NCBI GenBank assembly: GCA_015903995.1
Contig: JABMDK010000017.1
Span: 120,177 to 163,898 of the forward strand
From: Nitrospira sp.
GTDB taxonomy: Bacteria; Nitrospirota; Nitrospiria; Nitrospirales; Nitrospiraceae
DNA length: 43,722 bases
Direction: 5' to 3'
The notes below the pieces were generated by a model. The model saw only the letters and a program-made list of their open reading frames with translations. It was not told where the DNA came from and did not search any database. Shown here in pieces: positions 27,254-35,965 of this stretch. A program made the translations under genes and the position numbers. Numbering within the stretch: the first letter of the stretch is position 1; the number at the start of each line of letters is the position of its first letter.

Positions 27254-28041
27254 TGGGAATAGGCCTGTTGAAGAGTGGTCGACAATGAAGAAGGCCCGAA
27301 CCGTGAGGCCATGTCCTCATAGAAACGGTCGGCAAGGAACACAAGGTTTTCAGTGTCCGCCCGGTTGTACTTCAAGAGCGTCTCACGGGCGATGGTGTCA
27401 CCTCGGCGCCACTGGAACCAGAGGCGAACCGCATCGAGTCCGTCGAGGCCGCTGATGGTTGAGTTGCGGTCGATCCCCATTTCCTGTTCGATGTGCTTTA
27501 ATCCTCCCCGTAACGCAAGTCGACGAGCGGCAAAACAGAGGTCAAAGTGTAATGTGGGAAACCGGAGGTCAGGAAACTTGGCACGGAGGTAGGGGACATC
27601 GAAGACGGATCCGAAGAATGTCACAAGGAGATCGCAGTGATCGAGCTCGGCCTGCAACCGATCTGTTGTCAGCGTTTCATCACGAACCAGACTCGTCGTG
27701 TTCCCTCCACGATGAAGTCCGACGACGGTCACCTCTCCCGATTCAGGGGATGCGCCGGTCGTTTCGATGTCGAGATACCCTGTCCGAGATCGGCAGGTTT
27801 CATACAGTCGCCACTGCTCTCGGCGTGGAAGGCGGGAGCCCAACATATGAATCCGTTCTGTCTCTGTCAGTGATTGTGCTTCTCGAAGCTTTTCATCATA
27901 CCAGTTCTTGCGGTGTTCGGAGAGTCCGGCGATAGACGGTCGATCCAGAAAGCTTTGCCAATCGAGCAAGCCCTCTTGCCACCAGCGCCGTTCCGTAACT
28001 GGCCCGATGCCCGGGAGAAAGATGAAGCTGGAGTTCAGCAT
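27250..28041 (-). CDS. RNase H-like exonuclease (YprB-type)
   Basis: Protein of about 263 residues with a ribonuclease H-like 3'-5' exonuclease fold of the YprB (RNase_H_2) family. The N-terminus has a helix-hairpin-like FLPGIGPVTERRWWQEG. The acidic exonuclease residues appear in GYLDIETTG, in FFGSVFDVPYLRAKFP, and in LLKYNRADTENLV. The longest frame starts at 28098, but ATG 28041 (MLNSSFIFLPGIG) fits family starts. It leads an operon with the PP2C gene (4-base overlap) and probably the NTF2-like gene. Substrate (DNA or RNA) is not known from sequence. Confidence 0.85.
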   Translation of the reverse strand: MLNSSFIFLPGIGPVTERRWWQEGLLDWQSFLDRPSIAGLSEHRKNWYDEKLREAQSLTETERIHMLGSRLPRREQWRLYETCRSRTGYLDIETTGASPESGEVTVVGLHRGGNTTSLVRDETLTTDRLQAELDHCDLLVTFFGSVFDVPYLRAKFPDLRFPTLHFDLCFAARRLALRGGLKHIEQEMGIDRNSTISGLDGLDAVRLWFQWRRGDTIARETLLKYNRADTENLVFLADRFYEDMASRFGPSSLSTTLQQAYSQ

Positions 28042-28136
28042 CTCGCAGATTGTAGCCTTGATTTCGCATAGGAGACAAGCTACAGTTCGCAGCATCACAA
28101 CGAATGCAGTGAAGAAACGGGTGGGCCATCAATCGC

Positions 28137-28520
28137 ATGACCGCGCCGGCGAAGCGAATTCGTATTATCGTAGGCGGAGTTCGGCTGGAAGCGGAACTCA
28201 GAAAGACGAAGACGGCAGACGAAGTGTATGCGGCGCTTCCCGTCACGGCTGCGGTCAGCACGTGGGGAGAAGAGTTCTACTTCCCGATTCCAGGAGTTTG
28301 CGACTATCGGGAAACCGCGACGACTCAGGTGAAGGTCGGAGATATTGCCTTTTGGGGAGCTGGGAAGGTCCTGGCGATCTTTTTTGGGCGGACTCCCATG
28401 AGTATGGGGGCCGATCCGGTCCCGGCTGATCGCGTGAATATCATCGGGAAGATCATGGGGGATGCGACCAGCCTTCGGCAGGTGATGGAATTCCCGACAA
28501 TTCGTCTGGAACCGGGGTGA
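28137..28520 (+). CDS. Cyclophilin-like fold protein (TM1367 type)
   Basis: 127-residue soluble protein with the beta-barrel signature of the small bacterial cyclophilin-like family: KRIRIIVGGVRLEAELRKTK, AVSTWGEEFYFPIPG, KVGDIAFWGAGKVLAIFFG, and the Asp-Arg-Val-Asn end. Prolyl isomerase activity is not established in this group. It begins a plus-strand run with two DUF507 genes; the next gene starts around its stop codon. Confidence 0.8.
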   Translation: MTAPAKRIRIIVGGVRLEAELRKTKTADEVYAALPVTAAVSTWGEEFYFPIPGVCDYRETATTQVKVGDIAFWGAGKVLAIFFGRTPMSMGADPVPADRVNIIGKIMGDATSLRQVMEFPTIRLEPG

Positions 28521-28525
28521 ATGCC

Positions 28526-28807
28526 ATGCGGCTGTCCAAAGAGCGTATCAGGCATATGGCCGAGAACCTCACCGGCCGTCTTCAGGAGGAAGGGCACATC
28601 GAATTGATCGGAGAACGCAAGGGGTTTGTCGAGGCATTGGATCAGGCCATCACCTCTGAGTTATCCGTTGAAGATCGTGTGAATGCGGAAGTGCGGCAGT
28701 TACTGAAGGCCTATGAACAGCAAATTGAGCGAGGGCAGGTCGATTATCAAAAGATGTTCCAGATGGTAAAACAAAAGTTGGTCCGTGAACGAGGCATCAT
28801 CTTGTAG
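28526..28807 (+). CDS. DUF507 family protein, copy 1
   Basis: Small soluble all-helical protein of 93 residues. MRLSKERIRHMAENLTGRL and the tail YQKMFQMVKQKLVRERGIIL are typical of DUF507, whose function is unknown. GTG 28517 would add three residues and overlap the preceding stop codon; ATG 28526 fits the family start. A homologue follows at 28899, in tandem. Confidence 0.82.
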   Translation: MRLSKERIRHMAENLTGRLQEEGHIELIGERKGFVEALDQAITSELSVEDRVNAEVRQLLKAYEQQIERGQVDYQKMFQMVKQKLVRERGIIL

Positions 28808-28898
28808 AGAGGTGAGGAATAAGGTGTAAAGGGTGAGGCAAAGTAATGGTAGCCGGTATTGTCGCCTCACGCCTCACTCCGTACCTGCCTATTAGCAT

Positions 28899-29174
28899 AT
28901 GTTGAGCGAAGACAAGGCGAATCATCTGGCTCATGTCATCCTCACGGCCGTCAAGCAATACAGCGGAGCGAAAGTGACGGGCAATGATGAGCGGGTATTA
29001 AAAGCGATTAAACAGGTGGTGACCGCTGAGTTGATGCAGGAACAGGAGATTGATCGAAGGGTAAAAGCCAAGTTGGCATCGTATGCGCGGGGGATTGTCG
29101 AAGGAAGCGCGGAGTGGGATATTTTGTATCGAAAGACGTTCGAAGAAGAGACTCGCAAACAGACGAAGGTCTGA
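28899..29174 (+). CDS. DUF507 family protein, copy 2
   Basis: 91 residues, paralogous to the preceding gene: MLSEDKANHLAHVILTAVK aligns with its start, and DRRVKAKLASYARGI with its central helix. The 91-base gap contains GTGAGGC/GCCTCAC arms able to form a hairpin. DUF507 pairs next to each other may form a heteromer, which is inference. Function unknown. Confidence 0.8.
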   Translation: MLSEDKANHLAHVILTAVKQYSGAKVTGNDERVLKAIKQVVTAELMQEQEIDRRVKAKLASYARGIVEGSAEWDILYRKTFEEETRKQTKV

Positions 29175-29193
29175 AGGCTGAGGTTGTATTGCC

Positions 29194-29649
29194 ATGAGAA
29201 AAACCATAGCACGATTGGCAATTGTTGGTCTTGTGTTGCTGCTGGTGGGGGCAACGGCCTGTTCGCAGAAACGCAAACCGCTTGTCCCGCTTGTCCTTGA
29301 TGGTGAGGCGAAGGCTCAGGCCACGGCGCTGACCGAACAGGGAACACAGGCCTATCAGGCGCACCAGTACGAAGAGGCCAAACGGTATTTCGAGCAGGCC
29401 GTCGCGGCGGCTCCGCAATCCGGTCCGGCCCATTACAACTATGCGTTGGCGTTGAATGCGCTTGGCGATTCAGAAGTCGCTCGACGGCATTTTTTGGAAG
29501 CGGCCGACCTCTCTCCCGGAGATAAGACAATCTGGGACTCACCGGCGCTCTCAGCGTATGGAAATCCCGAGAACAAGAACCGCAAGACCCCAGGTCCCTA
29601 CACACCTCGTCGGTCGTCGTTCGGCAGCGGTATGCCCGGTGGTTACTAA
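29194..29649 (+). CDS. TPR lipoprotein
   Basis: Secreted lipoprotein candidate of 151 residues. The hydrophobic signal (LAIVGLVLLLVGATAC) ends in ATAC, an atypical lipobox with Cys23 as lipid site. Residues about 45-115 hold two tetratricopeptide repeats (ALTEQGTQAYQAHQYEEAKR, PAHYNYALALNALGDSEVAR), which bind partner proteins. The tail is Pro/Gly/Ser-rich and probably flexible (RRSSFGSGMPGGY). It lies 19 bases behind the DUF507 gene and 21 before bcp, on the same strand. Confidence 0.8.
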   Translation: MRKTIARLAIVGLVLLLVGATACSQKRKPLVPLVLDGEAKAQATALTEQGTQAYQAHQYEEAKRYFEQAVAAAPQSGPAHYNYALALNALGDSEVARRHFLEAADLSPGDKTIWDSPALSAYGNPENKNRKTPGPYTPRRSSFGSGMPGGY

Positions 29650-29670
29650 ATTTCTCAGAAGGATGGATCT

Positions 29671-30237
29671 ATGAGCAAAGAACTTGCGGTTGGGGATAAC
29701 GCGCCGGAACTTGCAATTCCGGACCAGCATGGGAAACCCGTGACCTTGAAGAGTTTCAAGGGCAAACAGATCGTCCTCTATTTCTATCCGAAAGACGATA
29801 CCCCTGGCTGCACGAAAGAGTCCTGTGATTTTCGGGATGTGGAGTCGCAGATTCTCCGGGGCAAACAGATCGTCCTCTATTTCTATCCGAAAGACGATAC
29901 CCCTGGCTGCACGAAAGAGTCCTGTGATTTTCGGGATGTGGAGTCGCAGATTCTCCGGGCGGGAGGCGCCATCGTTGGGGTGAGTTTGGACGGGAAAGAA
30001 TCGCACCAGAAGTTTATCAAGAAATTCGGACTGCCGTTCCCGCTCCTCAGCGATGAAGATGCGGCGATCTCCAAGGCCTACGGCGTGTACAAAGAGAAGA
30101 ATATGTACGGGAAGAAGTATTGGGGGATCGAGCGCAGCACGTTCGTGATCAATTCCGACGGCAAGCTGAAGGCGATTTTTCGAAAGGTGCAGGTCGACGG
30201 TCACGCGGATGAAGTACTCAAGGCCCTGAAAGCCTAG
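29671..30237 (+). CDS. Bcp/PrxQ peroxiredoxin with exact internal duplication
   Basis: Thiol peroxidase that reduces peroxides through a peroxidatic cysteine, with the resolving cysteine five residues on. Residues 31-63 (GKQIVLYFYPKDDTPGCTKE and on) are repeated exactly as residues 64-96, so the active-site pair occurs twice: Cys47/Cys52 and Cys80/Cys85. Without one copy the protein would be 155 residues, the normal Bcp length. The duplication is in frame. The rest (GGAIVGVSLDGKESHQKF, FPLLSDEDAAISKAYGVY, YWGIERSTFVIN) is normal. RBS AGAAGGATGG precedes ATG 29671. With an extra strand-turn-helix segment the product may misfold, so activity is uncertain. Confidence 0.9.
   Translation: MSKELAVGDNAPELAIPDQHGKPVTLKSFKGKQIVLYFYPKDDTPGCTKESCDFRDVESQILRGKQIVLYFYPKDDTPGCTKESCDFRDVESQILRAGGAIVGVSLDGKESHQKFIKKFGLPFPLLSDEDAAISKAYGVYKEKNMYGKKYWGIERSTFVINSDGKLKAIFRKVQVDGHADEVLKALKA
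29761..29958 (+). repeat. Exact 99-bp tandem duplication inside bcp
   Basis: 29761-29859 and 29860-29958 are identical, base for base. The perfect identity, at synonymous sites too, means a very recent event or an assembly/sequencing artefact. Confidence 0.97.
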
Positions 30238-30286
30238 TGTCCTCAGCAAGTTCGTGGTGTGTCTTTTTTAGAAGGCTGTGCGGCCG

Positions 30287-31144
30287 ATGATCATGCAAAT
30301 CCGCAGAGCCTGTGTCTCACTCTTTCTTCTTATCGTTGCCTCACCGAGTCTGCTGTTCGCGGCGGAGAAAAGTTCCGCCGCGATCCTTGTCAGAGACGCG
30401 CTGACGGCTCCCGGCCAGCCGGCTACCATAGAGGCGAAACTCATCTCGAAACGGCTCATGCTCATTGCCGCATTGGGCGGGGAACTACTTGAACTCGTCG
30501 TGGATGGGAAGGTTGTCGCCACGGCGTTGACCGGCGGGGATGGTAGGGCGTTCTTCACCTATACGCCAAAGGTCCAAGGTCTCGCACCAGTCCGAGTCCG
30601 CGTCGGCAACAGCCCACGAGTTGCCCAGACAGAAGGCCGGGCACATCTTGCGGTGTGGGAGAAGCGGCAGCCTATCCTCGTGATTGAATTGTCGTCACTG
30701 ATCGAGGCACCCTTGCCGAGTCACGTTTCTCCCATCGGAATCACGTTTGAGTCGGAACGGAAGCCGATGTCAGAGGCGTTGGATGAACTTGAAAAGCTTA
30801 CGCAGTTCTATTACCGGGTCATCTATGTCGTTACCGTACCGGTAGGGGGCGATGGCGCTCAGGTGAGCACTCTGGCGCGAGATTGGCTGAAAGCGCATAA
30901 GTTTCCAACAGGCTATGTGATGGCGGTACCGCCGGACTTTCAAGCCTTAGGGAGCAAAATCGACGAGCTTCATGCTGCGGGGTGGAAGACCATCAAGACC
31001 GGGGTCGGCCGATCCAGCGCCTTTGCCGAGGCATTTCTGCAGCGACGGCTGGATGCCATCATTGTGCCAGAACCAACGAAAGGTGACGTGCCACGCAAGG
31101 CCAAGGTGGCGAAAGATTGGAAGGATGTGAGGAGGAAACTGTAG
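30287..31144 (+). CDS. Secreted hypothetical protein, possible Ig-like plus HAD/LNS2-like domains
   Basis: Exported protein of about 285 residues. ATG 30287 is preferred (AGAAGG at 30270-30275); GTG 30278 and ATG 30293 are alternatives. The signal peptide is CVSLFLLIVASPSLLFA. The first half is beta-rich, Ig-like (APGQPATIEAKLISKRLM, GRAFFTYTPKVQG, PVRVRVGNS). The second half (about 170-270) has an alpha/beta pattern with HKFPTGYVMAVPPDF and SKIDELHAAGWKTIKTGVG, faintly like LNS2/lipin-type HAD domains, but the catalytic DxDxT is not evident. No function is proposed. Confidence 0.6.
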   Translation: MIMQIRRACVSLFLLIVASPSLLFAAEKSSAAILVRDALTAPGQPATIEAKLISKRLMLIAALGGELLELVVDGKVVATALTGGDGRAFFTYTPKVQGLAPVRVRVGNSPRVAQTEGRAHLAVWEKRQPILVIELSSLIEAPLPSHVSPIGITFESERKPMSEALDELEKLTQFYYRVIYVVTVPVGGDGAQVSTLARDWLKAHKFPTGYVMAVPPDFQALGSKIDELHAAGWKTIKTGVGRSSAFAEAFLQRRLDAIIVPEPTKGDVPRKAKVAKDWKDVRRKL

Positions 31145-31178
31145 CAGGTGCCTCGATTGGTTTGACGCAGGTCTTGGG

Positions 31179-32156
31179 TCACTTCGTCTCATGGGCCTGG
31201 AGAAATTTCTGCAGCAATAATCGCTGATCGGCCTCCAATTCCAGGAGTGAACGAGTGGGAACAATCCGTACCGACTCGTGAAGCCACGTATCGCTCCAGA
31301 ACGTCACCAGTGGTCGTCGTGTAACTTGAACCTGTTCGACAAGGTACACCCCCTGCTCATAGAGGACTTTCCCCGGACAGCGATCGTCGAGGGCTCGTTG
31401 GGATAACTCAAGACTCATCGAAATCGCGCCGTTTTCCCCTGCATTTGCTGTGAGTCGAAGTCCGGCCTCGGTTAGTTGGCGTACGGCGTTGGCCCGTAGG
31501 GCCGAAGACCATCGTCCAGCCAAGATCGACAGGCTTAGTACTCGGATCTCCCGGAGCTCTTGGTCTGTCTGTTGCTGGGAGCTGCGGGGGGGCAGTGAGA
31601 ATTGCGGGTCGACAGTCACGGCCGGTGTGGTCAGCCTTTCTTGGGGGCGACGATTGGCCGTCTTATAGTCCGTGATGAACTGATGGATGAAGCCATCCAA
31701 GTCCGTCATGATCCGCTCATCGTCGACTGGCCCACGTACTTCCTTGTCGGATTCGATCAGCCACGTTGTGTCTCTGATCGTGGAACCGGTTCTTGGAATG
31801 GTAACCGGTTCGGTGAGCGCCAAAGACGGTGCATAGAGAACTTTGCCAGGACAGAGATCATCGATCGGGCGTGAATCAAGCGTGAGTGTTAGAACGGCTG
31901 ACGGAGGCTGTTGTGATGTGTGTGAACCGGGGATCGGAAGTCCGGCTTCGGTGAAAAGCGTCAGCGCCCGATGGTGTAGTGCTGCTTTCAGTTTATTCGG
32001 CGCAACAACGATGAGTGGTACCTGGCGCAGATCCAGCTGCTCCGTGCTGCTCATATATGCCGTTGTCGCGGCGATACTCGTGGTTGCGTGGAAGGCCAGC
32101 GTAAGTGCAATAAGGAGCCCTGCTGCATACCGGAGCGAAGACGGAAGCGTTTCCAT
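31179..32156 (-). CDS. Secreted protein with two copies of an unnamed domain
   Basis: Exported protein, 325 residues from ATG 32156 (chosen because a signal peptide LRYAAGLLIALTLAFHATTS follows at once; a frame to 32201 exists). Two homologous units follow: about 47-166 and 205-322. Each has a beta-alpha start (ALTLFTEAGLPI / AVRQLTEAGLRL), the invariant block DD-L/R-CPGKVLY (residues 99-108 and 257-266), then a beta strand, a D-T-x-W-L motif (129-133, 289-292), and a C-terminal helix (GFIHQFITDY / RLLLQKFLQA). One cysteine per copy could form a disulfide. I know no name for this domain. Confidence 0.7.
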   Translation of the reverse strand: METLPSSLRYAAGLLIALTLAFHATTSIAATTAYMSSTEQLDLRQVPLIVVAPNKLKAALHHRALTLFTEAGLPIPGSHTSQQPPSAVLTLTLDSRPIDDLCPGKVLYAPSLALTEPVTIPRTGSTIRDTTWLIESDKEVRGPVDDERIMTDLDGFIHQFITDYKTANRRPQERLTTPAVTVDPQFSLPPRSSQQQTDQELREIRVLSLSILAGRWSSALRANAVRQLTEAGLRLTANAGENGAISMSLELSQRALDDRCPGKVLYEQGVYLVEQVQVTRRPLVTFWSDTWLHESVRIVPTRSLLELEADQRLLLQKFLQAHETK

Positions 32157-32228
32157 AGCTGTAAGCCTATCACGCGCCTGCTGGTTGGTCCCGTCAATCA
32201 TTCACTGTTTCTTGGCCGAGTCGCGGGG

Positions 32229-32475
32229 TTACACAAGAGGAAGAGGGACGAGCCGAGCGACGACGGTGATTTTGCGATGCGCTGTTTCTACCTGTGCACC
32301 GATGTCCGGCTTACGCAGATTCGAGAGTAAGATAGTGCCTTCGTTTTTCACGAGGAGCACTACGGTGCGAACGGTATATGACGGCAGGTCGATTGACGAT
32401 ATCGACCTCGCCCATATTCAGCTCCACAACTGATCCGCCCGGATCAACGCCGACGACTTGAGTACATCGTTGGCA
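32229..32475 (-). pseudogene. Decayed C-terminal end of a second HD-GYP protein
   Basis: The reverse strand reads TQVVGVDPGGSVVELNMGE, then after a frame change TVVLLVKNEGTILLSN and a tail to TAA 32229. The intact neighbour at 33022-34242 reads IQVVGVYPVGSVVELNTGE, then PVVLLVKSAGNTLLSN at the same spacing. The HD-GYP core and N-terminus are absent and at least one frameshift is present. Codon-level divergence shows an old remnant, not a recent copy. Confidence 0.8.
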
Positions 32476-32515
32476 AGAATCCCTGTGATCAGTCTAGGCT
32501 ACCACTGGGGCCCTG

Positions 32516-32536
32516 CGGGCTCGGAATCCGAGCCCG
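32516..32536 (-). terminator. Stem-loop after the zinc-ribbon gene
   Basis: CGGGCTCGGA and TCCGAGCCCG are perfect inverted arms around a single base, 13 bases after the stop at 32549 on the minus strand. No T-run follows, so the terminator call is moderate. Confidence 0.5.
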
Positions 32537-32548
32537 AACGGAACAAGC

Positions 32549-32722
32549 TTAACGAGCGGCGATGGTCTGGGACTCCCGGGCAGCCTGACTCTTTCGGCGA
32601 TTGTTAGAAATGGTGCGGTCGATCATGGCCCCGCAGTTGATGCATTTCCATGCATAAAAGACGAGAAAGAAATCCGAGAACCGCTCCAACATCAGCATCC
32701 CTTTACACTTCGGACAGTTCAT
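32549..32722 (-). CDS. Small zinc-ribbon protein, 57 aa
   Basis: Tiny cytoplasmic protein. ATG 32722 has GGGAGGGA five bases upstream, better than the longer frame to 32806. Two CxxC knuckles (MNCPKCKGML and KCINCGAMID) can bind one zinc; between them is a hydrophobic FSDFFLVFYAW. The tail is basic and polar (SNNRRKSQAARESQ). Role unknown; possibly nucleic-acid or protein binding. Confidence 0.75.
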   Translation of the reverse strand: MNCPKCKGMLMLERFSDFFLVFYAWKCINCGAMIDRTISNNRRKSQAARESQTIAAR

Positions 32723-33021
32723 TGATCCCTCCCTGGTGATTACGTTCACGGCCGCCAGCGAAGTAAGGCAAGAGACGCACCAAAGTCTCATTTGTAGGTA
32801 GTTCAATGACTTATGAGTTACGCAGTTACACGTGGTACGTCTTTCTCAAAATATTGACAGCGCAATAGCGGTTAATCTGTCAATGTTTTGTCGATTCCAT
32901 TTCATAAAAGGGGTCGGGAGTAATTATACGGTCTTCTTGTTACGGCAAGAGATCTTTTGGCGGGCGGTAACGACTGAGCGGCTAGATTTAGAAGTTGTGT
33001 CGTCGTTGAGGAGAAGGGTAT
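32723..33021. other. 299-bp intergenic region, no gene seen
   Basis: Lies between the zinc-ribbon gene and the end of the HD-GYP gene, both on the minus strand. The part at 32800-32940 is AT-richer than its surroundings and probably holds the promoter of the zinc-ribbon gene. A plus-strand frame (32832-33173) runs into the HD-GYP gene on the opposite strand and has no protein-like character. Confidence 0.4.
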
Positions 33022-34242
33022 CTATGCGGCTCTCTTATCGAGATAGACGGTCGGGTCAAGGCCGGCTTGGTGAGGGGCCAGGACGGTGGTCACGTTTCGC
33101 GGTGGTGTCTTGGTTTGCTGGGAAAGGTCCTCTTCGTGTGGATTTGAGAGGAGAGTATTCCCCGCGCTTTTGACAAGAAGCACCACTGGCGCCAATGGCG
33201 CCTCATGGTTGACCTGTTTGACGATGCCTGTCTCGCCTGTATTCAGCTCCACAACCGAGCCGACCGGATAGACTCCGACGACCTGGATGAATCGCTGGAC
33301 CAATGTCGGGTCAAGGTGGCCTTCGAGCGAGAGGCGATAGAGTACTTGAAGGGCTTGATGTGGAGGTTCTCCCTTGTGGTAGCACCGATCGCTGGTCATG
33401 GCATCATAGATATCGACGATTGCCGCGATGAGGCCGAACTGGCTGATGTCTTTCTGCGCGCGCCGATGCGGATATCCGGCCCCGTTCACTCGCTCATGGT
33501 GCTCAAGTGCAGGCTGGACGTACGAATCTCCTAAGTCGGTGGTGCTGGCCAAGACCTCGACCCCCCTGAGGACATGTTGTTTCATGATTTCCATTTCATG
33601 GGCTTCGAAGCGACCGGGTTTGTTCAGGACTTCGAGCGGGATCTTTGTCTTGCCGATGTCATGCAGCAGCGTGCCGACTCCGACTAAATGCAGCATCGAT
33701 CGGTCAAACCCGAGGCTCCGCCCCACGGACATGGCCAGCAGGGCGGTGTTCACGGAATGGTAAAACGTGTACTCGTCGAATCGCTTAAGTCTCGACAGAC
33801 TGGACAAGGCGTCTGGATTTCGAAAGACGCTGTCCGTCATGTCAGTCACGACTGCCCTCACGGCATCGACGTTGATCGCCCGCCCCAACCTCGTGTCATG
33901 CATGGCGTCTTGAATGACGATTTTGGCGGCTTGATAGACCCGTCTGGCAGCAGCCAGTTCTTGTTCGAAGGGGACAACATGCGGCGCCGACACCGGTTCC
34001 TCCGCTCCGGGGACATTGGAATCATCGGCAAGGTCCTGCTCCAATGTTGGCGCTTCTCGGACTTCTTCTGCCTCAATGCGGACGACCAGTGTTTGTACCC
34101 CACAGGCTTTGAGCTGGGCGATCTGTTGGTGGGAGGTGATCGTCATTTTGTGTCGAAAAAACGGCGTACTCAGCCAGGACCGATCGAGCTGTTCGATCAG
34201 CATGCCTGGCTGTAATTCGTCGATTACAATTCGCTTTGTCAT
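33022..34242 (-). CDS. HD-GYP phosphodiesterase with DUF3391 N-terminus
   Basis: Predicted cyclic di-GMP phosphodiesterase, 406 residues, soluble. The N-terminus (MTKRIVIDELQPGMLIEQLD, through about 60) is the DUF3391 module common in HD-GYP proteins. The HD-GYP domain (about 155-320) has LLHDIGKTKIP (HD at 194-195), KQHVLRGVEVL, HHERVNGAGYP (248-258) and DIYDAMTSDR, so metal and substrate residues are intact. A C-terminal beta-like extension (330-406) carries GSVVELNTGETGIVKQV, the part also found in the nearby relic. It lies 158 bases downstream of the NtrC-like gene on the same strand. Confidence 0.93.
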   Translation of the reverse strand: MTKRIVIDELQPGMLIEQLDRSWLSTPFFRHKMTITSHQQIAQLKACGVQTLVVRIEAEEVREAPTLEQDLADDSNVPGAEEPVSAPHVVPFEQELAAARRVYQAAKIVIQDAMHDTRLGRAINVDAVRAVVTDMTDSVFRNPDALSSLSRLKRFDEYTFYHSVNTALLAMSVGRSLGFDRSMLHLVGVGTLLHDIGKTKIPLEVLNKPGRFEAHEMEIMKQHVLRGVEVLASTTDLGDSYVQPALEHHERVNGAGYPHRRAQKDISQFGLIAAIVDIYDAMTSDRCYHKGEPPHQALQVLYRLSLEGHLDPTLVQRFIQVVGVYPVGSVVELNTGETGIVKQVNHEAPLAPVVLLVKSAGNTLLSNPHEEDLSQQTKTPPRNVTTVLAPHQAGLDPTVYLDKRAA

Positions 34243-34399
34243 AGGAACATCGGGTTGAGCTGGTCCTTCTCCCGAGTCCTATCGGTCTGTCGTCAAGAAA
34301 TCTTAAGGATCGAATGACTGCACCGTTACTCAGGCACCTAAGAAGTGCAAAAACTCGTATCGACTGCTGGACTCGGAACCTAACGATCGAGGTGGCTTT

Positions 34400-35740
34400 T
34401 CAAGACAAGTGATACTTTGCCATGCGGTAGCGGAGCGTATTGCGGGTCATCTTCAGAAGGCGGCTGGCTTCCGAGATATTGCCGGACGCTTTTCGAATCG
34501 CCTCTTCAAGCATCTGTTTTTCCATCTCTTGAAACGACAGTCCGAAGGCCAGCAACGACGGCTTGATCTCCTGACTTGGGACGTCCATTGAGGGGAGAGT
34601 GTTCACGGAAGTCGGGAGGTGGTGTGGCTGAATCACATCGTCTTTACATCTAATCGTCAGCCATTCGACGACGTTATGCAGCTCCCGGACGTTGCCTGGC
34701 CAGTTATGTTTCTGAAGAATGGCCAAGGCTGACGGCGCGATGGTTTTGATGCGGCACCCGCGTTCTTTTCTGGCCCGCTCCAAAAAAATCAAGAGAATCG
34801 GCTCGATATCTTCAAGCCGTTCACGCAACGGAGGAATGCGGAGCTGGTACACATTCAGCCGATAGTAGAGATCGAGGCGAAAACGGCCGGCTCTGATGTG
34901 GGCCAGCAGATCCTCATTGGTGGCGGCAATGATGCGGAGGTCGATCTTGTGACTGCGGGTATCGCCCAACGGATCGATCGTATGGTTTTCCAACACACGG
35001 AGGAGCTTGGCTTGAGCCGTCGAAGGCAGTTCGCCGATCTCGTCGAGAAACAGTGTGCCTCCCTCCGCCAGTTGAAATCGTCCCGGCTTTGCCCGTTTGG
35101 CGTCGGTAAAGGCGCCCGATTCATAGCCGAATAATTCCGACTCCAAGAGATTCTCCGGAATGCCGGCACAATTCAGCGCAATCAGCGGGCCTTTGGCTCG
35201 TGGACTGTAGTGGTGAATCGCTTCGGCAAACAGTTCCTTGCCGGTTCCGCTGTCACCGGTGATAAGGACGGTCGCATCCGTCAACGCCACTTCTTTGGCC
35301 AGTTGTTTCATGAGATTCATTTGCGGCGAGACGCTGATGATGGACGAAAACGGATCATGTGGCGAGGAGGGGAGAACCGCCGATATGGACCGGTGGAGAG
35401 CTTGTGTGATAGCAACCTGGAGATCTTCGAACCGAACCGGTTTGGTCAAGTAATCCGTGGCACCGGCACGTATGATCTCCACCGCGTCTCTGATGGAGTG
35501 GCGTCCTCCGATCACAAGTATCGGGGGTGATTCGGGTGTCTGGCGAGCATATTCCAGTAGAGGAGCCAGTGTGAGAGGATTCCCTTCGCTTAGAACAAGA
35601 GTTGGGGAAATTTCAGACCACCGAGAGAGTCCATCAGATATCGTATCAGCGGAGTGAACGGTGGCATGAGGCCAAACTGTTTGGAGGAGTTGCTTGAGGT
35701 CGGAATCTTTAGAGATGAGGAGAACCGTATGAAGGTTCAT
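34400..35740 (-). CDS. Orphan NtrC-family sigma54 activator with degenerate receiver
   Basis: Enhancer-binding protein of 446 residues. ATG 35740 with AAGGAG eight bases upstream is chosen over a longer frame. The receiver-like domain (1-120) lacks the phospho-acceptor: Ser51 stands there (TLVLSEGNP), and the Thr switch position is Gly, although Lys100 is kept. The AAA+ domain is complete ([40 protein letters not shown]). The sigma54 loop reads GAFTDA. The C-terminal HTH ([20 protein letters not shown]) is Fis-type. No kinase gene is adjacent. It may be controlled by a ligand or partner rather than by phosphorylation. Confidence 0.92.
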   Translation of the reverse strand: MNLHTVLLISKDSDLKQLLQTVWPHATVHSADTISDGLSRWSEISPTLVLSEGNPLTLAPLLEYARQTPESPPILVIGGRHSIRDAVEIIRAGATDYLTKPVRFEDLQVAITQALHRSISAVLPSSPHDPFSSIISVSPQMNLMKQLAKEVALTDATVLITGDSGTGKELFAEAIHHYSPRAKGPLIALNCAGIPENLLESELFGYESGAFTDAKRAKPGRFQLAEGGTLFLDEIGELPSTAQAKLLRVLENHTIDPLGDTRSHKIDLRIIAATNEDLLAHIRAGRFRLDLYYRLNVYQLRIPPLRERLEDIEPILLIFLERARKERGCRIKTIAPSALAILQKHNWPGNVRELHNVVEWLTIRCKDDVIQPHHLPTSVNTLPSMDVPSQEIKPSLLAFGLSFQEMEKQMLEEAIRKASGNISEASRLLKMTRNTLRYRMAKYHLS

Positions 35741-35965
35741 CGGAGTACTCCTTGTGCAGAGCTCCCGTAGAACCATCTGAATCAACAATACCCTACACCT
35801 CTTTGCAGAAAGAAAGAAAGGGGCAAGGGGAGCAAAGAGTATGAGTATGTGTCATGCTTGGAAAGATGCGGTCGGTAACAGCAAGACCCGCGATAGAACG
35901 AGGATCATACGTTTGGTAGAGAGGGGTAGCTAACTTCTGAGTGAAGATCGATGCTGAAGGGACAA

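Noticed and set aside
31843..32433. 196-codon plus-strand frame
   Set aside because: Antisense to the duplicated-domain protein and the HD-GYP relic; Cys/Ser-rich shadow composition.
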